NCBI RefSeq assembly: GCF_021869535.1 | Contig: NW_026262701.1 | Span: forward strand, 6,835,501-6,899,500 | From: Mytilus californianus | Taxonomy: Eukaryota; Mollusca; Bivalvia; Mytilida; Mytilidae | Reading direction: 5' to 3' | Length of the DNA stretch: 64,000 nt | Part shown: in pieces, positions 1-10,929 of the stretch | Layout of the letters: every line of letters begins with the position of its first letter | Position numbering within the stretch: the stretch's first letter is position 1 | Position numbers and translations under genes: made by a program | Notes under the pieces: generated by a model | Seen by the model: the letters and a program-made list of their open reading frames with translations, nothing else | Told to the model about the DNA's origin: nothing | Database searches by the model: none

Positions 1-3000
1 TCAACACTTTATGAGAATTTATTAAGGTAAAGCCTGGGAATAGAATTCCTAATGATATTGTAATATTGTTGACAAATACAACATGAATAGGAGGGATTAT
101 ATATAATGCATGTCATGGAATAATTAACTCTCAGACTTCATTAGCCAACTGTCATCAGGATCAGTAGGACATCACAGGTTATCAAAGGTCATCAAAGGTC
201 GTTCATGTAAAATCAACATGTAATGCCATATGTGGTGTCAAAATTTACACTTCATTTTTGTCATTTCATAGCTTCTCATAATATTAATTCTCTTTGAACT
301 TTGGTCGTTACTGTAAAAGGTGACTGAATCCCTGGCGTGCAGAGCTGACAAGTTCGACCAGGTGAAAAAGTAAATTAGTAGGTAGCCTATCTCACCTGTG
401 ATTTACCTGTGACCATATTTGGTGTCAAAGGGTGGCCTACTGATGACTTACGTGAAGAATTTAGAATTACAGAAATTATCGGGTAATTTGCTGTAATTTG
501 ACAATTATTCTCTAGGTTTCTCCCACTGATATGAATAAAGATTGTAATTTTGATTTTTTGGATGATCTGTAATTTTAAAGTAAAATTGTGACAGTGGTAT
601 TTATTCAGATTGAATTGAGTTTAATCTGTATTTATCATCTTTAATTTAGAGTAGACAATCTGTTTTTAAACTTAGTAAAGTTATTACAATTTTACATAAG
701 AAGACACATGTTTTTTTATCACTAGTTAAGTGCACTTTTGATGTGTGTGATCAGGGCGACAAAAACAAGTCATTTGAAAGTCAGTAAAAGAGGTATTTTT
801 TGTTATTTCAGGTATAAAATTGAACCATAGGTATTTTCCAGTTAGAATTTATACCAGAGACATAAAAAAATACTTCTCTATATAATTAGCTCCATTTTAG
901 GATTGATAACTATAGCATTTTGATTCAAGCCTCTTTGTTAGTCATGTGTTGTTGCTAGACATATTCATTGTGTATATCTAGTTTTATTCTTATTTAGAGT
1001 TGATGAATAAGGTTTTGTACTGAGTACTAAAAAATAAATAAAGAAAAGAGTTTAATCCTTTAACAGTACCACACACAGTTAACTATGACTAGTGAAGGTG
1101 AATTGTTGTCATATTCTAATATTTGAATTAATCTAGATCAAATTGACTATAATTATCCAGCATAAGTCACCTACGTTTATAGTTACACAATAAATATAAG
1201 TCATCTTTTCCTTTAACTCTCAGGTTCAGTTGTGCCTCTGGTAATAATAGGATCCTATAAAGAACAAGAAAGTATATAATTTTGTGAGATTTTGAAATTT
1301 GAGAAATATATAATATTTTATCCTATTTAATGATTTATCTATACTTTATGCTTAAAAAAGTTCCTTTTCTGTGTACCATTGTTCATAGCTAGATGTCATC
1401 AGGTTTCTAACTATTCTAACGTCATATCGGGTCATTAGTTACATGACACTAGGCTTCGGATAATAATTTTGATCTTTCCTGATGAAAGTTCTAATCCAGA
1501 AGAGTTCATTAAACACAGCAAATATGTTTGACTTTAATTTACTGAAAGTGACCATCATTAGATCACTTTGTTAAAGATCATTTTATAGTTATCTTTAGGG
1601 ATGCATACAAAGCTACAAGATTCATTCAGGCATTTTTTTTTTATGAAACATATAATTCTATCTGTTATTTTTTGCTTTATCTTTCTGCTTAATTAGTTAC
1701 ATTCAATTATACCAATATTTATTTTTCAGCTTCCAGAAATATAATTTCAAAATACAATAGTTCACAGAATAAGTGAAGAGAGAAATAAAAATTATAGCTA
1801 CAGAATACAGTAAAGCTAGATATGGATGTCAATATAACTAATTCAAGACACCAGAGAAAAGATTTCTTAAGGTAGGATGTTATGGTAAAGCATAAAAAAA
1901 AGATCAAAGAAATTAATGTAAATCATCGTTTATTTATAATCTGTATAAGAAAGATTTTTTATTTGCGGGCCAAACTAGTCAACGAAATCGCTAAACCTCT
2001 TGCTAGCTACTAGTTAAACTTTCCGTATGACTTTTTTTTCAATTACAGAACATGATGACCAAATGCCCAATCAACTTCCAATTGAAGTTATATTATAGGT
2101 AGCATGCATACAGATTGAAATAAAGTTGAATTTATGTCTGCAAGACAATTATGTATCGGGGAAGTTTTGGAATGTAATTTAAGGACCTTGACTGCTACAT
2201 ATAGAATAATGTTTTTTTTTGTTTTTGATACTGACTTTATCAGCAAGAGTTTAGTCTCAAAAGTTATACTTTTATCTCAAAATAATATGTTAGCCTATAG
2301 TCTTAAAAATTATACATTTGAGTTATCTAAAAAAATATACGTTAGAGTGTAGTCTTTAAAGTAATACATTAAACTACAGTGTCAAAAGTTAAGGTAAGAT
2401 GACTGTCATGGTCAACCCAACACATCTGAATGCCATTAGAACTCTTAAAATCTATGAAGTCACTATCCCTGCTCAATATCTTATGACTGAGACATACTGT
2501 GGATTCAGTTAGATTTGCAGGATATTATTTTTCATGGATTTCTTTGGTAGGGAAAAACAACAAATTAAGATATTCGATGAAATGCAAATAATTTATTGTT
2601 TTGATAGGAGCAAAGGATGCAGCAAAATTAGTTATCCTCTTACACAAAAGAAGATTTTTCTTCTTTTTTTGATAACAAAGAAAATAAATATATTTACAAC
2701 ATATAATTCTATTAAATAGCAATGACTGTATGTTAATATGGAAATTAAAAGTGCATGAACTTCATCTCAATGCCTTAATGTAATTCACTAAATTAATAAT
2801 TATGTATATACGTTCCTATTTATAGATTATTGCTTATGTGTTGGCTGAAAAAGTTTTTTCTTTGTGGATCTGATCTGTTTGAAGTGATGTATTAATTGCG
2901 ACTGGTTAAATCACCATATATGAATGAAACCCAATTCATTCATCAAAACCTTGCTTTATTGTTCAGAAATGGATTTTTTATTTCCTTGAAAAATTTGATA

Positions 3001-3179
3001 CTGTTTTTGCTCAACATTGAAACTTTATAAAAGAGAAATTGATCTTACACATAAATAATAATTTGTATAGTAAGGCATCATTGAAATAGATTAAACAAAG
3101 ATAAAGATCTAAATTCTCTGTGTTTTGTTTATGATAGTAATAGACCAGTTTCACATAAGAGACTTATCAACCCTGACCT
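1..3179. other. Unique AT-rich sequence, no gene seen
   Basis: No open frame longer than about 70 codons and no convincing exon was found on either strand. Several poly-T and poly-A runs occur. The only patterned site I noted is a triple hexamer motif at 176-201, listed separately. The stretch could be intergenic or intronic. Confidence 0.5.
176..201 (+). promoter_or_regulatory. Three AGGTYR-like half-sites spaced by TCAA
   Basis: AGGTTA, AGGTCA and AGGTCG follow one another, each pair separated by TCAA, giving an exact 10-bp period. Nuclear receptors bind AGGTCA direct repeats, and a 4-bp spacer is the DR4 type. Here the site lies in sequence with no visible promoter, so function is only a possibility and chance or a mini tandem repeat is equally likely. 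Confidence 0.12.
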
Positions 3180-3560
3180 GATGCACGTTTTAGTTTAAAT
3201 CCCGCGATAATTAACGATATCATACGTGACAGGGGGCTACCTAACCCGAATAATTCAGTCGGTATATTCCGCTGATCTACGATTACTTCATTAACGCAAG
3301 TAGGAGAGATCGATTACGGGGAGGGACTGAATCGTTCGGGATAGGGGCTATCCAATTTACCCTTATATTTGGCAACACAATAATAAATACCGATAATACA
3401 CATCTCTCTCTCTCTCTCTCTTGGTGTGTACTGGAGGCAGGTAAACAGATGATACCAGTACACAGTATGTTTGTCACGGCGAACGTAGCTATTATGTATT
3501 GTACATGTACAGGGATTTTAAACGCGTAGAAAGACATGCACATTAGATTTTTGTAACAAA
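3180..3560. other. CpG-containing, less AT-rich stretch; possible promoter or first-exon region
   Basis: Against a background almost without CpG, this segment holds many (for example CCCGCGATAATTAACG near 3202 and AAACGCGTAG near 3520) and balanced base use. That is often seen at promoters or first exons. A CT microsatellite interrupts it. No start codon with a clear downstream frame was identified, so no gene is claimed. Confidence 0.2.
3403..3421 (+). repeat. (TC)n microsatellite
   Basis: About nine uninterrupted TC dinucleotides. Confidence 0.9.
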
Positions 3561-4450
3561 TGATGTATTTTTTTCAATATTAATTTTTTTTATACAGCTG
3601 TCATTACTTATATTGATTAATCAGCATGCGTTCATATATACATTTACTTACTCATAACATATTGTATTTCAACGCTCTTACATTTTGAGTGTCTCTAAGA
3701 ACAGGTAATGCAATTATATTTTCTTGAGAACATGTATTTGGTTTTATAATTAGTAAATGGGGGGGGACATTAAATCGTAGCAACAGATGACGATGAATTT
3801 TCAATCCGAAAAAATCCTTCCGGCTTCCGTCAGAATATCAAATGGTCATCCCCTTTTCAGCAACTGTATGTAGAAAAGGGTACGTTTTTATCAATTGTCA
3901 CCTGGTGAGATTGTACAAGGTAAAACTAGGATTCCACATGGCTAAGGTGTTAATTGACTTTTTAATTGATCATTGACCTAATATATGGATATGAAGTGAC
4001 CCCCACTTATTTTTTCTAATTTATTCTTCCCGCTAAGTGAACAACCTCAGCGGGAATCCAAGCATTTCTTCGTGACAATTAAAGGTACAAAGTCAGGCGT
4101 CATATTAGATCGTCTATTACTAAAACCTAAAACACAACAGTAGTCCGTTTAAAAATCTTTTAATGTGTCATTGTTAATAAAGTTGTCTTCTCAATATATA
4201 TTTTGATTCAAATGATGCTCGTGTACATATAAACGCAAACACTTAATCAGGTGATTGTTTTTCCTGGTCTGCATGGTCACTGCTTACATCAACCGTAAGC
4301 CCCCAGTCGATGAATTCTCGGGAATTATCGCGTGATTTCACAGTTTGGCTTATTAGGTTAGACATGCGCAGTTAATGTGAAACTGGTGTATTAATACATC
4401 ATATTTAAAAATAGTAAACATATTATTAATTAAAAAAGATGACAAATTAT
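3561..4450. other. Non-coding sequence
   Basis: Contains scattered CpG (3780-3850 and 4290-4370) but no supported exon, RNA gene or repeat. The hairpin-ended element starts at 4451. Confidence 0.4.
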
Positions 4451-5443
4451 TGTCTCGCCTTGACGGAGTCAAAAAGCGAGACATAGGTATGCTGTTTCTG
4501 GCGGCAGCGGCAACGGCAGCGGCGTCAACAATGTATTAGTTTGTGATTAGGTCTAGTTCATGGTTAACCACTAGTGGTAGGTCAATGATATTTGGTATGC
4601 AGTTTTATTAGCATTGGCACATCTCATTACCATGGAGATTATTTGGCCCCGCCCCTCAGTCAAGGTCTATTGTCTTTGAAACTTTGCTTAGTTTTCATGT
4701 ATTAGTTTGTGATTAGGTCAGTTTATGGGGAACCACTAGTGGTAGGTCAATGATATTTGGTATGCAGTTGTATAAGCATTGGAATATCTCATTTCCATGG
4801 AGATTATTTGGCCCCGCCCCCTCATTCATGGTCTATTGACTTTGAAACTTTGCTTAGTTTTCATGTATTAGTTTGTGATTAGGTCAGTTTAAGGGGAACT
4901 GTTAGTGGTAGGTCAATGATAATTGGTATGCAATTGTATAAGCATTAGCACATCTCATTTCTATGGAGAATATTTGGTCTTTACCCCTCAGTCATGGTCT
5001 ATTGACTTTGAAACTTTTACTTAGTTTACATGTATTGGTTTGTAATTAGGTCAGTTCAAGATGAACCACTAATGTTAAGTCAATGATATTCGGTATGCAA
5101 ATGTATTGGAATTTGCAAGTTTCATTTCCATGGAGATTATATAACCCCACCTCCTAATTATGGTTCATTGACTTTGAAACTTTTACATAGTTTACAAGTT
5201 AATGTTTGTGTTTAGGTTTGTTTAAAGGGAACGACTTATGAAAAGTCAATGGTATTTGGTTTGCAGTTGTATTAGCATTGGCACATCTCATTTCCATGGA
5301 GATTGTTTAGCCCTGTACCTTCAGTCATGGTTCATTGACTTTGAATAATTGCATAACTTACATGTTAAAGTATTGCTATTTTAATTTCAACATTTGCATT
5401 ATCAAAATAACAAATAGGCGAGACATATCTCTGTGTTATCAGT
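4451..5443 (+). mobile_element. Hairpin-ended, minisatellite-cored element (copy 1, same family as 51979-52494)
   Basis: The left end folds: TGTCTCGC pairs with GCGAGACA (4476-4483), and inside it TTGAC pairs with GTCAA. A GC-rich spacer of CGGCAG/CGGCGG type follows (4500-4525). The core is about five tandem units of 165-167 bp, starting at 4531, 4698, 4863, 5030 and about 5196. The right end carries GGCGAGACA (5417-5425), the inverse of the left arm, then a short tail ending near 5443. No protein is encoded. The plan fits non-autonomous Helentron/Helitron2-type elements (asymmetric inverted ends plus a 3' palindrome). That class assignment is inference. Confidence 0.7.
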
Positions 5444-5854
5444 TTATGGATTAAATTTCTGTTTAAAGAATTGTCCTTATGGGTAGAAAGTACTTTTTGT
5501 GTATCAATTACTATGTTGGCTGGTAGAAATAAAATTTTAGAAAATGATATTATTTTTTGTTGGGTTCAATGTTGCATATGTTACATTTTAAAATCCAAAT
5601 AACTCAACAAAGTATTATGCAACTAGGTAATGGTGATCTAACAAATTTGCCTATTCTACCCAAATCCTGTCTGTGAAGATAATATGGATCTAGCAAAATT
5701 GCTCATGGTGGTACCCAAATCCAGTCTTATAAAGTAGTTGTGATCTATACATAATTAGTAATGAAGCAATGAAAAGTATGTGAAATACAGAAATGTAGAG
5801 AGTGTAAATTAAGAAAGGGAATACAGAAAAGGTTAGCATTCAGAAACTTGCTAG
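5444..5854. other. Non-coding sequence between repeats
   Basis: I see no gene or structured element here. Confidence 0.4.
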
Positions 5855-6325
5855 GTCTGTTTGAATAGTCAGTATTGTGTTAAATCTTATTCATAGATAA
5901 ATGTGTATCACTGGGCGTCAACCCAGATTCACAAGGTCTGTTTGATTAGTCAGTATCAAATTAAACCTAATATTCCTAGATATGTCACTGGTTAGCATCA
6001 TGAGAGTCAAATGGTCTGTTTGAATTGTCAAAATTGTGTAAAACATTATTCATAGATATGTCACTGGTCAGCATATTGAGATTCTTAGGGTGTGTTTGAT
6101 TAGTCAGTATTGAATCAAACCTAATACTTCTAGTTATATGTCACTGGTCAACATCCAAGAATAACAGGATCAGGTTTATTAGTCTGTATTGTGTTAAAAC
6201 CTTATTCCTATATATATCACTGCTTAACATCCTGAGAGTAACAGGGTCTGTTTGATTATTTAGGATTTTTTAAATTTTATTCCTAAATATGTCATTGATT
6301 TGCATCAAAAGATGGAAGTTATTAT
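5855..6325 (+). repeat. Degenerate tandem repeat, unit about 78 bp, six copies
   Basis: Units open with variants of GTCTGTTTGATTAGTC at 5855, 5936, 6014, 6090, about 6168 and 6246, and share TATGTCACTGGTCAGCATC. Copies have diverged by many substitutions, so the array is old. If the exon candidate at 6390-6566 is real, this array would lie in or just beyond its 3' untranslated region. Confidence 0.75.
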
Positions 6326-6389
6326 TGTGTTAAACATTATTCCTAGATATTGATGTGTTATGATAAATGCTCAAAGTCAAAAAAGAGTT

Positions 6390-6566
6390 TTATCCCTTAT
6401 CATATTGTTGAAGATCTTTCAGTGCCTTCAGTGGTATAGACACAAATCTACCATTTATGCGCCCTAATAGAGCATATAAATTCCTTAATCTGAATAAATT
6501 GGATAATCGTATCTGTTGATCTTTCCTTGATAGAGATGAAATGATGTTAGTGTCCTGTCTGATTTC
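6390..6566 (-). CDS. Candidate terminal exon, unrecognised protein
   Basis: On the minus strand the sequence AAAAAAATTACAG is a plausible 3' splice site ending at 6567. An open frame of 58 codons follows, starting EIRQDTNIISSLSRKDQQ and ending LKALKDLQQYDKG before TAA. Composition is charged and amphipathic (many Leu, Arg, Lys, Asp) rather than the Phe/Ile/Tyr-rich character of random AT-rich frames here. An AATAAA on the minus strand lies about 110 bases downstream (near 6281), consistent with a 3' end. No family was recognised and no upstream exon was located. It may be the last exon of a gene reading leftward, or a pseudogene fragment. Confidence 0.4.
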   Translation of the reverse strand, partial: EIRQDTNIISSLSRKDQQIRLSNLFRLRNLYALLGRINGRFVSIPLKALKDLQQYDKG

Positions 6567-6599
6567 CTGTAATTTTTTTATGCTATATGACATTAGATC

Positions 6600-7607
6600 A
6601 GCCTTATTAATGTGTTTGATGATTTAAAACTTCTTTTAACTGACATATTATTTAAGAGCTGTTACATTTATGATCAAAGTAAATAGTGTGAACTCACTGT
6701 AACGACAAATATAATTATGGAAACTTTGTTGCTGCTCCGTTAGTCTGGAACTGGTGACATATCGTTTTGCATAGTTAAAATTGATTATTTGTTTAAAAAT
6801 ACTTATTGATAAATATGATTTGCTTGTAGCTGTACAACCCTCATTTAGACAGTCTTTACAAATTTCATAAACTATTTATTTGTTAATTATGTACTTGGAA
6901 TATTAGATATATATAGGAAATAGTGCATAAACTTTTCTTGTGCCCTATTGTCATTATAGAACAGGTAGGATTTTAATGGGGTATCCAAACTGAATAGAAT
7001 CCACCATGACTGTATGTGTATAAGTTGTTGTTTATAGGTAATATTTACTGTTTTTTATGCTTAAACTTTGTAGATTTGAACATCCAACTTAGCATTTGTA
7101 TTCACTGTCAGCATAATATGTTTTTAAAATTTAAAAACCTTTCCAACAAACCTAAGAATTTGTTATTTTCATGAAAATACATTTGTATCTTTTACTTAGA
7201 AACACATTTTAGAAAAACAACAGAAATACAAAATTATTCATAAATCAAATGATTGGTTGACTATTATAGTCTCGGCTAAAACAGTTATTTTTCCAGAACT
7301 GATACCAGTCCATACAAATAGAATAATACACATAAAGTTGACTTATTAAACATGGTCAAAAGTAAAATATAGTACCACACACTTAAATTTTATGTATAAT
7401 GTCCATCTCTCTTTAATAAAAAGATTTAAAAAGTATGCCTTAGGACTTAAAAAAAAGATTAAACATTATTATCACTATAATTTATTTTTTCTTGCATTGG
7501 CAGCTGGTTGGGATAATAATGTGCTTACTTCAGAGATGCTTGTAAATAGACTAGCTCTTGGTTGAAATCAGCACTAGTTTGTGAAACACAAAGACAACAA
7601 GAAAAAA
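6600..7607. other. Non-coding sequence left of the 48-bp satellite
   Basis: AT-rich, with no supported exon or element. Confidence 0.4.
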
Positions 7608-8658
7608 GGAGATGTGGTATGATTGCCAATGAGACAACTATCCACCAGAGACCAAGGAGATGTGGTATGATTGCCAATGAGACAACTATTCACCAGAGAC
7701 CAAGGAGATGTGGTATGATTGCCAATGAGACAACTATCCACCAGAGACCAAGGAGATGTGGTATGATTGCCAATGAGACAACTATCCACCAGAGACCAAG
7801 GAGATGTGGTATGATTGCCAATGAGACAACTATCCACCAGAGACCAAGGAGATGTGGTATGATTGCCAATGAGACAACTATCTATCAGAGACCAAAGAGA
7901 TGTGGTATGATTGCCAATGAGACAACTATCTATCAGAGACCAAGGAGATGTGGTATGATTGCCAATGAGACAACTATCTATCAGAGACCAAGGAGATGTG
8001 GTATGATTGCCAATGAGACAACTATCCATCAGAGACCAAGGAGATGTGGTATGATTGCCAATGAGACAACTATCCATCAGAGACCAAGGAGATGTGGTAT
8101 GATTGCCAATGAGACAACTATCCACCAGAGACCAAGGAGATGTGGTATGATTGCCAATGAGACAACTATCCATCAGAGACCAAGGAGATGTGGTATGATT
8201 GCCAATGAGACAACTATCCATCAGAGACCAAGGAGATGTGGTATGATTGCCAATGAGACAACTATCCATCAGAGACCAAGGAGATGTGGTATGATTGCCA
8301 ATGAGACAACTATCCATCAGAGACCAAGGAGATGTGGTATGATTGCCAATGAGACAACTATCCACCAGAGACCAAGGAGATGTGGTATGATTGCCAATGA
8401 GACAACTATCCATCAGAGACCAAGGAGATGTGGTATGATTGCCAATGAGACAACTATCCATCAGAGACCAAGGAGATGTGGTATGATTGCCAATGAGACA
8501 ACTATCCATCAGAGACCAAGGAGATGTGGTATGATTGCCAATGAGACAACTATCCATCAGAGACCAAGGAGATGTGGTATGATTGCCAATGAGACAACTA
8601 TCCACCAGAGACCAAGGAGATGTGGTATGATTGCCAATGAGACAACTATCCATCAGAG
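7608..8658 (+). repeat. 48-bp satellite, 22 copies, built from the end of a dispersed element
   Basis: Twenty-two head-to-tail units begin GGAGATGTGGTATGATTGCC, every 48 bp from 7608 to 8616. The unit equals the terminal motif of the dispersed elements listed elsewhere (for example 53700, 63606 and, inverted, 51932). Because 48 is divisible by three and the unit has no stop in one frame of each strand, both strands stay open: repeats of RRCGMIANETTIHQRP on plus and MDSCLIGNHTTSPWSL on minus. The first plus ATG lies inside unit 1 and the frame runs on into the adjacent MITE to 8860. I take both frames as by-products, not genes. Variants (CAC, CAT or TAT at one codon) form blocks. CAC recurs at units 11, 16 and 21, a 240-bp higher-order period. 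Confidence 0.95.
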
Positions 8659-8788
8659 TTTGAATGATGTGCATGTAAGCAATTTTAAAACTGCTGAGTC
8701 CTTGATTGGTAATAACTGTAAACATGTATGCATACCTCTGATCAGATTTAAATCCTTGATGTATTCTAATGGTTATATTGTAAAGACA
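8659..8788 (+). other. Sequence continuing from the last satellite unit
   Basis: The bases after the last unit (ATGTGCATGTAAGCAATT near 8667) resemble those following the single-copy motif at 63606 (AAGTGGATGTAAGCAATT). The array therefore seems to have grown inside a copy of the dispersed element, leaving its body to the right. Confidence 0.4.
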
Positions 8789-8792
8789 TTAA

Positions 8793-9172
8793 GGATGTTC
8801 GGTCCTCTTGTTTTTGAAATTTTGACAGATATTCGGAATCCTTTGGTTTTATCCATGTAGTGCCATTAAAAAATTTTCCCCGCTAACCCCTACTTTTCTT
8901 TTCATAATTTTATTACATATAGTTTAAAAAGCCATATTTGAAAATCCTTGTTATTTTTTTGTATTTTTTAAAAGAAAAAGGGTGCCAATGTTAAATGTAT
9001 GAAAAATCTAGAGAAAATGATTTCCCGCCAAATTTTCAATGGCTTATATCTCGAAAACAAGCACACGGACCCTTCATTTTTTTCTGCTTTTTTAGTTCCT
9101 TTATTTATATGCTATTCATCTATAACAGTCTTTTAAAAAGCTTGTTATTTTAAAACAGAGTAGCGAACATCC
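8793..9172 (+). mobile_element. MITE with TTAA target site, 380 bp
   Basis: The two ends are inverted: GGATGTTCG at 8793 and CGAACATCC ending at 9172, flanked on both sides by TTAA (8789-8792 and 9173-9176). The similarity extends imperfectly for about 25-30 bp inward (CTCTTGTTTT against CTCTGTTTTA). There is no coding capacity. TTAA duplication is typical of piggyBac-type transposases, so this is probably a non-autonomous piggyBac-like element, though TTAA alone does not prove it. Confidence 0.75.
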
Positions 9173-9176
9173 TTAA

Positions 9177-10699
9177 CATGTTTTTAGATCAAGATGAAGA
9201 GCATATACATTATTCCTGTATGGTAAAACAATTATTAAAGGGCGTTTATAGGTTTCTTAATCTATTACCAGAAATTGTCATCTCATCAAAAGCAAATGGA
9301 AGACATTGGACATATATATCTTATGTTTCAAAATTTATTCTGGTTATAAAAAAAAAACTAACCAGAAATAAAGCTAAGCGACATGACACGACACAATGCA
9401 ATGTACAAATCATTTCACAAAGCTGTCGTACCTGATGCTTATCCAAAAATTCTGGGGGAGAACATTTCATATTTCATGGCTATGGGCGGTCAAAATATTT
9501 GCCCCAATCAAATAAAGTTTAACTGCGAGTATTCAACAATATATTATCATTGTAAACTTCCTACATATTGAAAAGCTGAAATTTCCTCAAGAAACACTCA
9601 AATGATTATAACAAATAGATTATTATGAGTTATTTAGCAAATTGATATCCTGAATATTATTAGTCTTTCAACGTGGTATGAATCATTTGATTTGTTTTCT
9701 GGGCTCCGTTACTTATAAACTCCATATTGTGACAGTTCTTAGTTAATGTTGATCAATGATAAACTCAAACCAACAGTTTGGTCAGTTTACCTCAATTAGT
9801 TTGAAATTTGCATGGACATCAAAAAATTTCTTGCATCAGAATTAGATCTTTAGATTATGCTAATTAACCAGACCCCCTAAACACCTACAGTGGAGGCAAA
9901 CAATGTGAAAAAATAAGGAAAATCATTGTTTATGCACTCCTTTAAAAAAATATGTTATGGAAGAGTAAAGATATTTATTCTATAAATTTCCAGATTCGAT
10001 TTTTAAAGGTTCAGTGGTATCTATTCAGTAGTTAGAGGTTATTTAAATGTCTTAAATGGAAATATGATATGTTTTGGTGATCTTTATAGAATCACATTTC
10101 CCCACATTATGGAAGCCTACACTTTGAGACAGTGGAGTAGACGTTATGTCAACAATTTTCTTTCATAAGGACTGAGATGAGAGGGTTTAAAAGAAGATGA
10201 ATTATAATATGAATTTTGGTAATATGTCAAATTTTTATAATCCATGATGATCTGTCTGATATAACCTGTCATAATTTGTTGTTTTTTCATGGATTATGGG
10301 TTTTGTTGAATAGAGAGTTTTGAATGTCTTATTACTTACTTGTCTATCACTCAAGTATAAAATGATGCAGCAAAAATCATAATAAATATAGCTTAGATAC
10401 CTAAGTATAAAATGATGCAGCAAAAATTATATTAAATGTAGCATAATTTCTTGTTAGTATTAATATTTCAAGATATTTTTATTGTATAGAGTTACTCAAA
10501 ACTTAAACTTTTGTTGGTGAAATTTATAGATAAAGAGTGTTTCTATTGTAATGGTTAAATAAGAGCATATACTGTTCACAAGTTAACTAGTATTTTCCTT
10601 TTTTTGCAACAAACAGAATAATTTACATTAGTATTATAGAAAATCTATATATGATGGGTACATAGTGTTTCCATTTTGTCTGGAGAATAGTATTCCTTA
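9177..10699. other. Non-coding sequence with small repeats
   Basis: Holds a short inverted repeat around 9333-9372 (TTTATTCTGGTTA against TAACCAGAAATAAA) and a two-copy direct repeat of AAGTATAAAATGATGCAGCA (about 10354 and 10404). The open frames at 9178-9435 and 9383-9571 have no splice or start context that I trust. Confidence 0.35.
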
Positions 10700-10929
10700 T
10701 GTGTGGATTTTCTGAGAGTGCCATCCTATAGTCATCCTGCTGGAGTATTTCGCTTGTAGTGCTATTTTTAACCAGTCTGTATGTGGATGAAAAGGTATAG
10801 ATGAACTTAAGACATGGTTCCCTGGGAAGACATTCTTACTCTGAGCAGACTGACTCTGTGCTCTTCCTCCTAAATGATGTTAGTGAAACAGACAAGCAGC
10901 AAATACCAGTTTTAACGTCTTTAGTTTGA
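10700..10929 (-). mobile_element. Degenerate tRNA-derived SINE, minus strand
   Basis: On the minus strand it matches the body of the SINE at 35962. Shared stretches include AAGCAGCAAATACCA (10893-10907 region) and the segment around CTTACTC/CTGAGCAGAC, which mirror TTGGTATTTGCTGCTTC in the plus copy. The tRNA-like head, which should lie to the right, is missing or too diverged to read. The tail side to the left is weakly similar (GCTATTTTTAACCAG). Confidence 0.6.

Noticed and set aside
7608..8658. CRISPR array
   Set aside because: Units are contiguous without spacers, the genome is eukaryotic, and the unit matches a transposon end.
7574..8725. 383-codon minus frame over the same array as a gene
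   Set aside because: Same reason; mirror by-product of the repeat.
7562..8860. 432-codon plus frame over the 48-bp array as a gene
   Set aside because: It starts with TTG, consists almost wholly of satellite, and runs into a MITE. The frame is a consequence of the 48-bp unit length.
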